From: Humulus lupulus
Lineage: Eukaryota; Streptophyta; Magnoliopsida; Rosales; Cannabaceae
Assembly (NCBI RefSeq): GCF_963169125.1
Contig: NC_084800.1
Coordinates: 145,944,397-146,008,396, forward strand
Direction of reading: 5' to 3'
Length of the DNA: 64,000 nt
Below the pieces are notes generated by a model that searched no databases, was not told the origin of the DNA, and was given only the letters and a program-made list of their open reading frames with translations. Of the stretch, positions 11,931 to 22,976 are shown one piece after another (position 1 is the stretch's first letter; every line of letters begins with the position of its first letter). A program made the position numbers and the translations under genes.

Positions 11931-12182
11931 CGCGAAATTCTATACAACAATGTATGATAGGGGAGAATACTAACGTAGCATTAAATGAGCATACAAGTTT
12001 TTCTCATACACAAGAAAGAAGAACCATAATTATTCAACCCAAAGCAGGTAGTCGTAACATTCAAGGATAGAACCTAGCAATGCAAAATGATCACAACTGA
12101 TCATGCCACAAAGTTTTAGTTAGTAAAAATAAAAATACAAAAGAGAACCCTAACTACGCGTGGGGTTTCTACACACGATTGC

Positions 12183-14444
12183 TGTAATGCCCTAGTTAAC
12201 CAAGATCGTTACACTGTGTTTAAAATAGCTCTTAACTCGCTAAGCGAGTCATTTGAACTTAAACGTGTAATTAAAGACTAAGTCAAGATCAAGTATTAAA
12301 AGCTTTGTTCAACAAAGTGATTATTTTTCATTAAAAATATTAAATTTATACACGGGATCCCAAAAATCATTTACAGACTGGTAAAAGACAAATGAAATAC
12401 AAATTAGTTTTCCTAAGTGGCGAAACATGGTTCAATCCTAGTTCCTCCCAAGCTATCTCGGTCGTGGCGGTTGAGTAGGCTGCATATGTACACACCGCCC
12501 CTGAAGCTCTCCAACTTATGGATGGTCTGGCTATCCCTTCCCCTTACCTACACCACATAGCACCCGTGAGCCAAGGCTCAGCAAGAAAACTTAAATCAGC
12601 ATGCCCAACTAGGCAATAGTATAATAGCAGTAAGCTTAAATCAATAAATTCAATCAACAACAGGATATAAGCAATCGTCTTAACAGTAACATTCATCTCC
12701 ATCAAATGCATAATCCAAGCTCATCAATCAATACAAATGGTTAAGTGCAGACAACACTTCTATTTATTGTATCATGTTCAATCCCAGCGTTTAGGTCAAC
12801 CTTTACATCAGATATAATCACAAATACACATTGCACAACAAGAAATCATAGACAAATACAAGCATGTCTATCAAGATATTCTAAGATACAGATATATTCA
12901 TAATTATAACATATTCATTAACAGGGGTCCATGCCCCGATCACAACCAGGGTGCATTTTTCTTACCTCAAGTCTCGAGCAGCTTATGTATGGCAGCCTAG
13001 AGCATGACCCCTATCCCTGAGCCCTAGCAGTATAACCTAGTCACAATGTATTAATAAATAAACATTAAAACCTAAACTGATTACAAACTTCAAAATAACA
13101 TACTAGCCTCCGGGACCTTGAATTCTACTAAACCGGGTAGTAGGATCATTCTTGAGCCCTTAAATTTGGGTTCCCGAGCTTAAAAATATGTTTTCGCTAT
13201 TTCCCTCAATTAGAGTCGCATCCCGACCACTAGGGCCGCAGTGCACTGCAAGTCAGAGAGACTCATGACTCTCTCTTGGGAGGCACGGGCCATGGTGCGC
13301 CCTGCTTGCATCGCAGCGCCTGGTCAACAGTACAGAGGTTCGCAGCCTCTTCATACAAAAGGGTTGTAGCACCTGAATAACAGGGCCGCGACTCAAATAA
13401 AAAAACCCAGAATTCCCAACCATTTTCCCTGCGTTTTTCTGAGCTAATCAGACCGAAATTCATCACAGTTCCCAAACAAAACCGAAACTATACCTCACAA
13501 ACATTTCCAATTAGTGCAAGCAGCATATAACCTCCAAACATCAAACCAAACCATTACCACAACCTAAAATCCAAACCTTGAGTTTAGAACTCAAGAACAC
13601 CAAAAGCAATATTTCACAATCTAATAAAACAAATGAATTCACTTACCCGTACTACAGATTTCGAACCTGAGCTAAACCTCCTCCAATCCTAGCCCCAACT
13701 CCTTGAATTTCCCCCACATTCTCCTCAAAGATCCTCAAGAGTCCACAAGCACACCAAGGGGAAGAAGAGAATCGAAAATAGAGAGAGAGCGAGAGAAAGA
13801 AGGAGAGGTTCTGTTTTGTTTCTTAGTTCTTGAAGGCTTCTAGTGCCTAAGGTGTTCTGGCCTTGTTTCCTTAAGTTTCTACAAGCTACTAGTGCCTAAA
13901 GTCAATTCCATTCTTGACACAAGACCAAAATGCCAGTTGAGCATAACTTATTCCTTAATGGCCCCAAGGGAAAAACAGTCATTAGCCACAACTCCCGCTA
14001 ATCCTCAAATTGTCTTATCGATTCCCAATTAATCCCGACATGCCCAAATTACTGCACTTTAACAAATAATTTTCAAATACGCACTAACTCCCTGAAATAC
14101 CCCTAGGCTCGCCCCGAGTTGGGTATTGGACTCTGTTGTGACTACTCCACTAATCCGCTCACTAGGATTGCCTGGAGGCAAATATAGCAAATATATCCAC
14201 ATAATAATGTGGTCTGAATCATTTAACACATATAAGCACATTAATACCCTCAACGGGTCAAAATTACAACTATGCCCTTATTAAATACACATAAACATGC
14301 ATATATAATCATATTCCCATATAAATCATGTATTCCATGTAGTCTTACATTTATTCAATTAATTCAACATATATATCCTATTATGCCCTCCAGGCAATGT
14401 AATCAAGGCTCACATACCTATAATAGTGAATTCGGGACGTTACA
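12183..14444 (-). mobile_element. Solo LTR, family B (minus orientation), inside element A
   Basis: It begins TGTAATGCCC at 12183 and ends GACGTTACA at 14444, with no internal region. It is homologous to the LTRs at 16828-18943, 47992-58893 and 63372-64000. It sits between A's gag start and A's leader, whose continuity is shown by similarity of 14445-14620 to 52890-53040 of element C. Flanking five bases (ATTGC and CCTGC) match at only three positions, so the target duplication is weak or decayed. A solo LTR arises by recombination between the two LTRs of a full element. A GC-richer block lies at about 13215-13390. No gene is seen. Confidence 0.8.
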
Positions 14445-15112
14445 CCTGCTACGACTATTCAAAAGCTATACAAATTAATAGGTTTGCAAAGTCTTTACAA
14501 AAGTATCAACAAGACATTCACAACAAAACCTAATATATCTGATCCATCAATATATCCAGCTTTATGTCAGAATCCTCGTCTGGCTGCTCGGGATCCTCCT
14601 CTTGATCTACCGCACTGCCTCGAGGTATGCTATCCACCATGGAGGTAGGCCAATCCATTGTCCAAAAGCTATCTCAAGCTGCATACAAAATTCATCCCAC
14701 GTGTCAAGAATTAGCCGCCCACGTCTGTGATGAAACCATACCTTGGTCACACCTCTCAGACAAATGGTGGCACATTTTGTCGCTCCGGTGTGTTGGCTCT
14801 ACCGAAGACTTCAATCATGTAGTGCATCCATTTCCATATAGCATGCCGATACCATCGGTTGTACTCAAAGTGGCAACAAACCTCATTGTGAAATAATCTA
14901 CAATAACCGATACTTGGTTGAGGGATCATGGGTGGGTTTCCTATCACAAGGTCACCAATCCCAGGTATATTGGCCATAACCTAGAATTTATAAAATTGAG
15001 GTATATCAAAAAGAAAAGGAAACAGATATGAGAAGACAATACTTACAGTGAGTGCCGGTATATCTTTGCCAATGTACATGTGGGTTTGTCTACAGAACAA
15101 GTTTAGCCTGGT
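14445..15112 (-). other. Element A untranslated leader between primer site and gag
   Basis: This non-coding stretch is clearly similar to the leader of element C at about 52890-53350 (shared GGTTTGCAA, TCTTTACAAAA and ATCAACAAGAC words). Short frames in it are not supported as genes. Confidence 0.7.
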
Positions 15113-15124
15113 GCTCTGATACCA
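15113..15124 (-). other. Element A primer binding site (tRNA-iMet type)
   Basis: The minus strand reads TGGTATCAGAGC, two bases from the LTR edge at 15127. This matches the 3' end complement of initiator tRNA-Met, the usual primer of chromoviruses. Confidence 0.9.
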
Positions 15125-15126
15125 AC

Positions 15127-16827
15127 TGTAATGTCCCGTTAAATCTATTAACATAATTTGCAGAAAAACATATCCATTTTATAAAAATAAGGTAACCAAA
15201 AATCCATATAAAAAAACTTTTCAACACAAGCAAGAGTTCGGAAGTATGCGCATACTTAAAAGTAAATTAGAGTGTAATAATTTTAAAACATTCAACAAGC
15301 CCAACATAATTTCTTAATTACTATATGGGTTCTAGATCCCAAAACATAAATTCACAAAAGGTCGGTCCACATATACATCCTCGCAAATAAACTCAAGCAC
15401 TCACTAATCCAATTTGTCTTTGACCTTACCTACAACACGAAACAACTAGGTAAGCAAAACAATTAGTATGAACAACTTAACAAAGATAACCACATAAATG
15501 AAGAAATGACTTAAACTAACTGTAACTAGGTAGATAACCAACCCAGAATAGGATTCTGATGATTTAAGATCATGCGAACGTCCTGGAAAACTTATGGTCA
15601 TGCCTTATAACTAAAACTCATATCCTGAAAGTAGACCTGTACGGAGAAAATCCCAGAGCATACATATAGTCTTAACTGGTAACATACATACTTACTTACC
15701 CAGTCATATCTTAACATACATACTTACTTATTCATTCATATCTTAACATACATACTTACTTAGTCATCTTAACATACATATTTGCTTAGTAATTCATATT
15801 TTAACATACATACATACTTAGCCATTCATATCTTAACATACATACTTACTTAGTCATTCATATCTTAATGTACATACATACTTAGTCATTCATATCTTAA
15901 CATACATACATATTTATTAATTCATATCTTAACATACATACATATTTATTCATTCATATCTTAATGTACATACATACTTAGTCATTCATATCTTAACATA
16001 CATACATATTTATTCATTCATATCTTAACATACATATATATTTATTCATTCATATCTTAATGTACATACATACTTAGTCATTCATATCTTAACATACATA
16101 CTTACTTAGGGTTCTAGAGGAACTTTCAACATATCTTACCATAGAATCGACGGGTGTAAACTAGTTACACCGGTTACCCAGACTTCTAGAAGAATTTGGC
16201 ATACTTTCTTAGTCATAGATATTTGATTCCATAATTCACGTACTTACGTGTCACAGGGTATAACCGGACTCTTATATCACAGGTATTAAATTGGGCTTTT
16301 TACATGTTGCGGGGGCCAATCGACATTAGTTACATAGTCACTGGTGGTGAACCGATTTATTTCTTCATTCCCCATAGGCTAGCTAGAGTTCATAGTTTTC
16401 ACAGTAGCTAGCACGAATCAGACTCAACTAACTTATGTGTCCCAGAGTATAATTGGACTCTTATGTCCCGGGTGTTAAACCACACTTCTTACATATTATG
16501 GTGACCAACGGACCTTAGTTACATAGTCACCGGTGGTGAACCAATTTCTTACTTCATTCATGGTAGCTAACCGAAGTTCGTAGTCATCGCGCAAGCTAGC
16601 CAGACTGCTTACCTTAGTCATGAGTATGCGAACCCTCTAGGACCATGGTCTTGAGTAATCCTTCTAAGACGAGTTCAACTTATTAGCTTATAACTTAGTT
16701 ATCTAAACTAGTCATGAACGTATTGTAGCCAAACATATCATAAGTTGTCTTACCCGGATTCCATAGCACTTGCTTGTGGAGATCTTGTATCTAGAAGCGA
16801 GCCTTCCCACTTAGATAACACTATAGT
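15127..16827 (-). mobile_element. Element A 5' LTR, first part
   Basis: It starts TGTAATGTCC at 15127 and parallels 3190-4690 of the 3' LTR, including the 31-bp minisatellite (15675-16112, about 13 copies) and the tandem duplication of about 190 bp (about 16240-16420 against 16435-16610). A solo B LTR interrupts it at 16828. The sequence resumes at 18944. Confidence 0.85.
15675..16112. repeat. 31-bp minisatellite in element A 5' LTR, expanded
   Basis: About thirteen copies of the CATTCATATCTTAACATACA unit, against about seven in the other LTR. The tract expanded after insertion, or contracted in the partner. Confidence 0.85.
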
Positions 16828-18943
16828 TGTAATGACCCAAATTTGCCTTTAAGGCTTATGGCCTTGATTAGCGTGCCTGGAGGGCAATAAGTGATTTATT
16901 ATCATAATATGTGAATTTTCATGAATATGTGATTAGAGATGCATGTTTAGGTGGATTAAATATTCACGTGGGCCTCGTTTGGTTATTTGGGGCATGTTTA
17001 TAATTTTAGCCCGTTGAGGTCATAAGTGTGATAATTGTAATAATTGTGATATACTTGTGATATATCTGTATTGCACGATCCGAGATAGTCCTAGGGAGCG
17101 GTTAGCTAGAATGTCACAACGGGGTCGAAAACCCGACTCGAGGCGAGTCGAGGGGTATTTCAGGTATTAGACGTTTTATGGGGTTATCGAGTTATGGAAA
17201 TAAATATTTGGAGATATATTTGAAGATAGAATGTTTAGGAGGGAATATTGGAGAAATTTACCAATTTTCCCTCGGGGACGTTTTCGGCACCAAGCCCTGA
17301 GGTAACCTTAGGAACGTAAGTTAAATAAAACAAAACCAAAAGAATCTTTAGAAAAAAACAGGAACCGACCCCCCTTCTTCCTCTCTCTCTCTTGGAGTTT
17401 CACCCATTGGAAGCTTGGAGAAATTTTGGTGGAAACTAATCAAAACTAAGGAATTGGGCTGGGAATCTTGGGAGCTAGAAGCTTGAATCTTTTGGACCTA
17501 ATTCAGAGATTCAACTCAGCTCAAGGTAAGCTTTCATCTTGTTGAATCATACTGGTTTTAAGCTGAAATTCTAGAGTATTGCATGTGTGGTGAGTGAGGA
17601 ATTGTCTTTGAGTTTGATGAGGCTTTGAACTTGAATTCTTGTTGGGTTTTGTTGCTGAATCCATAGTATAACCTCTATGATGATTAGCTTGAGTTGTTGG
17701 GTGATTTTGCGATTAATTGGATTGGTTTTTATGGTAAAAATGGTGAGTTTTTCTGGGCTCGAGGGGTCAGGCCGCGACGCTATTTTTGCTGAGCCACGGC
17801 CCATTAGAACATTGCGGCGTCTGGAAATGGAGGCGCGCCGCGGCGCCCTTCAGGAAGGGCCGCGGCGCGTGTAGGCTGAAATGAGGCAGGGCCTCGGGTT
17901 GAGCTGGGGGTTGTGACATGAGTTCTTAGGGCTGCGGCAGTTAGTGCTTTTTTGGGCTTTAAAGAGGTTTTAGGCTCAGGAATTCAATAGTAAAGGTTCG
18001 GGATGGATTTTATAACTCGAATTGATAGAATTCAATGTCCCGGAGACTAGAATTATGACCCAAAGATATTTAATGGATTAGAACTTGATGGATGGATATT
18101 ATTGGTGCGTTGTGACTAGGGTTTCTGCGAGGCTCGGACTAGGGGACTGTGCTCGGAACATCGGTGCTTGGAATGCTCGGGACACATGTAAGAATACTAC
18201 TGATTCCGTAGAGCTTGTGTTGTAGGGCAGTGCCCTATATGATTGAGTTTAGTCACATTTAAATATATGTTTAGTTATTCTTTGTATGCATATATGTGAG
18301 TGAACGGCTAGAGCCGGGAACGGCGAGGGCCGAGAACGGCAACAGGCCGGGAGTAACGTTTAGCACACGGAGTGCGAGTTGCCAGGGTGAGACCCTAAAG
18401 GATACCTGGGATATCCTTACAGTGTGGACCGTGAACCCAAGGCCTGGTGGAGCGCCTAGGATGGTATGGCCGTATGTGTTATCTGCCTGGTGATGGCTTG
18501 TTTATATGTTAAGTGTGTAATAAGCATATGTTATTTTCTTGTCAGGGTTTTCTTGTGGGGCTTCGGCTCACGAGTGCTCTATAGTGCAGGTAAGGGAAAG
18601 GGGAGAGTCGACCAACCTTGAGTATGGAGAGCATGACGAGCAGCGCGTACATGTCTGGTCTGCCGGGCTGACACGGCCAAGGGTATTTTTGGGAGATGCT
18701 TTGTACTGAATCCTATTTTGTCATTTAGTTGACTTTAAACATATTTTGAGTTGTAAAATTTTATAAGCAGTATTTTTTTTGGATCCCTAATGTAAAAGGC
18801 TTATAATTTTCAACGAATGACTACATTTTCATATTATGTGATTTTAATACAATTTAGTTACAGTTTTGAGCTAAAAGCTTGGTTAGCAAGTTAAATGCAC
18901 ATTTTAAAACTTAGTAACGACTCTTAGGTAGCAGGGCATTACA
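16828..18943 (+). mobile_element. Solo LTR, family B (plus orientation), inside element A 5' LTR
   Basis: It begins TGTAATGACC and ends GGGCATTACA, 2116 bp, with no internal region. Comparison with 4693 onward of A's other LTR shows the exact insertion point. Flanking pentamers are ATAGT and GTAGT, a 5-bp target duplication with one change. The middle (about 17765-17880) has a GC-rich block with GCCGCGGCGC words in otherwise AT-rich DNA. The small frames in it (for example 17677-17874) are not supported as genes. Confidence 0.88.
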
Positions 18944-19561
18944 GTAGTGATACCATACAGTGGGTCGGATTAATTATAACATTTGATTAATTAAGTTTAT
19001 GTCTTTAAGTTGAGCGATTAGGGATGAACTTAACAAATTTTCAATACTTTAGAAGCATTTGTTCTTAAATCTTAAAACTTAGACTAAACCCTTGAATTTG
19101 TAGCATTATCATATTATTCATAAAAAAAACATGCCTACGAATAATGGTATCAAAATTTGGAAATAAATTCTCAATTGCATAAAAAGACCACTTTCTTAAG
19201 CCTAATGAAAGCTTTCATTACCACTTTCTTATTTTCCTTATAAAATAAAAGTATTAAACATTATCTCCCACTTTATTAAAATTATAAATTAAAAAGGTCC
19301 ATTTTTAGTAAATTATGATACCCATTAGTTTTATTATCCAAAAAGATTTTTATTTTCTCAATTAACCAAATAAACAAATTTTACTCATATCTCACACAAG
19401 AGTACTTCCTTAAGATTCTTCAATAAAATGTAAAGCCTCATTATATTTTAAGCCACATAAATCCATAAAAATTTATCTTATATTTACTTTAAGAAAAAGA
19501 AACATGATTTGACTAGTGAATTATGACTTAAAATTTAAAAAACCAAATCTGTCCAAAATAT
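18944..19561 (-). mobile_element. Element A 5' LTR, continuation
   Basis: It parallels 4690-5275 of A's 3' LTR (GGATTAATTAT, then TTAATTAAGTTTATGTCTTT). It stops at 19561, where element E begins. The remainder of this LTR would lie to the right of E, outside the window. Confidence 0.85.
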
Positions 19562-19591
19562 TGTATCATCCCGAAATTTTACTTAGGTAGA

Positions 19592-19623
<32 letters not shown>

Positions 19624-21450
19624 GTAGTAGTAGTAGTAGTAGTAGCAGTAGAATTTTAGTTTTCGTGGATATTGGTCACAGCCAGGATTTAGTCAGAAAC
19701 TCGTAGAAATAGTTATGGATTTTATAAGTTTAACCTATGGTTTAGAAATATTAATTTTAACATAAGGTTAGATTAATATAGCTGGTCCTAGAAATATTAT
19801 TTATTTTAACCTAAGGTTTAGATAGAATAATTAAGAATGTGACACTTGTCACATGTAAATTTATTAAGGAATTAATGATTTTAGATGAATAAATTTATTA
19901 AATGATAGATCTAGAAGGTCTAGAACCTTCCAACAGCTGTTAGGATCACATTTTACTCAGTCAAAGTGGTTTAAACAAATTAAAGTGTGCTAAAAATGTG
20001 CGAAAACGTGTCTAAAATATCAGCGTATGCCGATATATCGCAATTATAGGGGTCGATATGTCGCTTATGGTTGATACGGAAAATACGTCGACTTCACACG
20101 AACGAAACCACGGACCCTCAGTGCATAGGTAGGGGCGATATATCACCTACCCTAGGCGATATATCGACTCCATAACCCATTTTTTAATTTTCATAGAATT
20201 CTGAACTAGAAATAACCTTCAACAACTTTGACTCGATCCTGGACGTTTTTGACCGAGTTATGGGCATCTGTTGAGAAAAAAATTCATTTTTAAAAATTTA
20301 TTTATTCATTGAAATGGGAGTTAGTTTCACTCCTTGAACACCATAAATAAGACCCTTCACTCACCATTTTATTCATCATTCAAGCACAATTCAGAGCCTC
20401 CAAGCTACTAAGTTCGTTCTAGAGAGAAACACTAGCGTTTTGGGGTTAAAGCTTTTATAAACACTTGGGAAGTAAGTTTTTGTGTGATTTCAGTGTTCGA
20501 GGTATAGATCGAGGTTTTAAGATATCTAAGGTACAGTTAATCTTCAGGTTTAGATCATTATAGTTTCTATTATTCTTTCTTTTTTCTTCAAATCCTAACT
20601 TGTGATAAGTGACTTTTGGTTAGGTGTTCAATTTCTTTGAAACATAAAGTTTTTGGTAAGTTCTTATCCCTATGGTTTAGATCTTCTCTTCATCTTATTT
20701 TTCATTAGGAAACTTATGGTTTCTTATGTTTGGTTTTAGGACTTTCCAATCCCGCTCTTGTCTCCAATATTCTGGTTTTTGGTAAGGAAAATTAGTTAGT
20801 TTAGTTTATGATATAGTTTATGTTTGTATGACCTAACATTTCAGGTGCAATAAAGGGGTAAGTGTGTATGGACCTAAGGTGTCCAATGATGTATGACAGA
20901 CTTATGTCTGGTAGGCTCGGTTGCCAGAACTTTATGACAGACCTAAGTGATGTCCAATGTATGACAGACTATTGTCCGGGGCTTAATTGCCACCCCCTGT
21001 ATAAACTCTTATCTTTTCATTATATCTGACTTGTTATTATGATCTATGATCTATGACCTATAGTTATGATTATGACTTATTACCTATGACCTATAGTTAT
21101 GACTATGACTTATAACCTATAGTTATGATTATGATTTATGACCAATGATTTATGGCTATGACTTAGATTATTATTTATGAAATGATTTAGGTTATGATAA
21201 GACCTAGGGTTTCTTGTTGTATGATTAGTATTAATAGGTTTTGGTATGACTCATGTGTAATTTATGATATGTTTGATTAAATGATTATATGACTAACTTT
21301 TGTTTGTATTTTCCTTAGTGGGCTTAGACGATCACCCCTTATGATGTTTTTGTGTAGAAAATTGATCATAGAAAGGCCGGTGGCGAGAGGGACCTAGGAG
21401 CTTCGTGACGTACTCGTGGGGACCATATAGTCGAGGAAGATCAAGCGGGT
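19562..21450 (+). mobile_element. Element E 5' LTR, first part
   Basis: It begins TGTATCATCC. It contains a GTA/TAG microsatellite (19587-19651), a cluster of CGATATATCG-like palindromes (20030-20168), and a minisatellite of TATGACCTATAGTTATGA words (about 21030-21190). No gene is seen. It is interrupted after 21450 by T and resumes at 34290. Confidence 0.8.
19587..19651. repeat. (GTA/TAG)n microsatellite
   Basis: About twenty trinucleotides with single interruptions (ATTAG, GCAG) near the start of element E's LTR. Confidence 0.9.
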
Positions 21451-22909
21451 TGTGGACGCTCAATATTGCATGCCCATAAAGGGTCCAAGGCGTGTGCTAA
21501 AGCCCCTTAAAGGCCAAAATGCATGTCTGAGCCGCGGGACGCTCAGGCCATCGTCCTTTGGCAGCAGCCTCGCATCAACTCGTGAGGCATGAGGTCCCAG
21601 TCGCTTCACCACGGCCTCGCTCGGCCCGCCTTGCGCATGCACCTCCGGCCTCGTTTGGCCATGCCCCAGGCGCGCATCAACGGCCTGGCTCAGCCACACC
21701 CCTGGCGTGCATCGACGGCCTCGCTCGGCCACGCCCCAGGCGCGCATCGATGACCTCGCTCGGCCACGCCCCAGGCGCACATCGACCGCCTCGTTGGGCC
21801 ATGCCAAGTTGCGAGACATCACCCGCCTCGCTGAGCCATGCCTAGCTGTGAGACACCACCCGTCTCGCTAGGCCATGCCTAGCTGTGAGACACCACCCGT
21901 CTCGCTCGACCATGCCTTGTTCATCCACCCAGGCGCGAGACACCATCCACCCCACTCGGCCACGCCATCAGATGGCCACGCAAAGGAGGCCTCGCGACGG
22001 GGCTTCGTGAGGTGCTTGGGAGAGGCCACGCGAGGGAAGCCTCGCAAAGGGGAATCGTGGGCAGCTTGGGAGAGGCCACGCGAGGGAAGCCTCGCAAAGG
22101 GGCATCGTAGGAAGCTTGGGAGAGGTTGTGCGAGCGAGGCCTCGCGAAGGGGCTCGTGAGGGAGGCATCTCGCCTCACACCCTTAGACATCTGGCGAGGC
22201 CACGTGCCTTTCACCCATGCTGGTGGGTGGCTTCTGGGCGCTTCAGGAATCTCGTGCCGAGGACCCCAGAGCCCCCACTTCACACAACGACCATTATGTG
22301 AACCAAGTGTCCCATTCCCTATACCATGAGACACCAATGCTTTGAGGCTCCGGAGCGAGTCGAATGGAATATACTTGCACGACCTGGTACTGGGTACGGC
22401 CGTTAAGACCCTGTATGTTGAGTATGGACACCCATACCAGTGGGGGAGTGGGACTGCTGGGATAAGAGTTATGGCCCGTACATCTACGGCCAGGAGTCAG
22501 AGTCGACACCACTACCACCTGCGCCGCTATGTCTGTTACCACTCCTCTGACATAGGTATGGACAAGTAGTGGAGACATCTTCCTGATGCCTGTCCCTGTA
22601 CTGGATGCACGACCACAACCTTTGAAACCACTCTCCTGACAGAGTACTTATGTACCACTTGGTCTCTTGGACCACCATGTACCCAGGGCCATTAGAGCCT
22701 ACTATAAAATGGACTCTAACTCCACCTGAAAGGGAGTTGGAAAATTTACTGTAGCAAGTGCTTGAGAGTGAATGAAAGATTGATTTCTCCATTGTTGTTC
22801 TGTCATCGTTCTTGAGTTATTACTTAAATTTCTACAGCTTTTTTATTGACTATCTTTACTTGATAATTTTTTCCAACTCAACTTAGTTGACGAGTTCTCA
22901 CCGTCAACA
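21451..22909 (+). mobile_element. Element T 5' LTR
   Basis: It starts TGTGGACGCT and ends CGTCAACA. The first half is unusually GC-rich and built from minisatellites: ~35-bp units with GGCCTCGCTCGGCCACGCCC (about 21600-21800), ~34-bp units with GAGACACCACCCG (about 21825-21960), and three 50-bp units with GGGAGAGGCCACGCGAGGGA (about 22015-22160). ORFs on both strands there are repeat artefacts. A TATAAAA box at about 22703 is a plausible promoter for the element transcript. Confidence 0.92.
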
Positions 22910-22932
22910 GTTTGGCGCTGTGTGTGGGAACG
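22910..22932 (+). other. Element T primer binding site
   Basis: TTTGGCGCTGTGTGTGGGAA starts one base after the LTR. It resembles the TTTGGCGCC-type sites of Tat-lineage elements rather than the tRNA-Met type of the chromoviruses here. The exact tRNA was not determined. Confidence 0.75.
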
Positions 22933-22976
22933 TTAGTTCCAAGCTACTCTTCCACCATTATTTCCGGCAAGAAGAA

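Larger units (their letters stand above)
3190..19561 (-). mobile_element. Element A: Ty3/gypsy chromovirus, minus strand, 5' LTR truncated here by element E
   Basis: In minus orientation the order is 5' LTR (15127 rightward), tRNA-Met primer site, leader, gag, protease, RT, RNase H, integrase, chromodomain and 3' LTR (3190-7334). Two solo LTRs of family B sit inside it (12183-14444 and 16828-18943). Element E cuts the 5' LTR after 19561. Over the first ~270 bp the two LTR copies differ at roughly 11-12% of positions by hand count, making A the oldest dated element here. Gene order and chromodomain indicate a chromovirus. The layout with LTRs of about 4 kb is Tekay/Del-like (inference). The left flanking 5 bases are CTTAT; the partner duplication is outside the window. 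Confidence 0.85.

Noticed and set aside
12183..14444. A firm target duplication for this solo LTR
   Set aside because: Flanking pentamers ATTGC and CCTGC match at only three of five positions, too few to claim.
21460..22340. Open frames of 60-140 codons on both strands in T's LTR (and at 32840-33720)
   Set aside because: The GC-rich minisatellites lack stop codons; the frames are repeat artefacts with no known domain.
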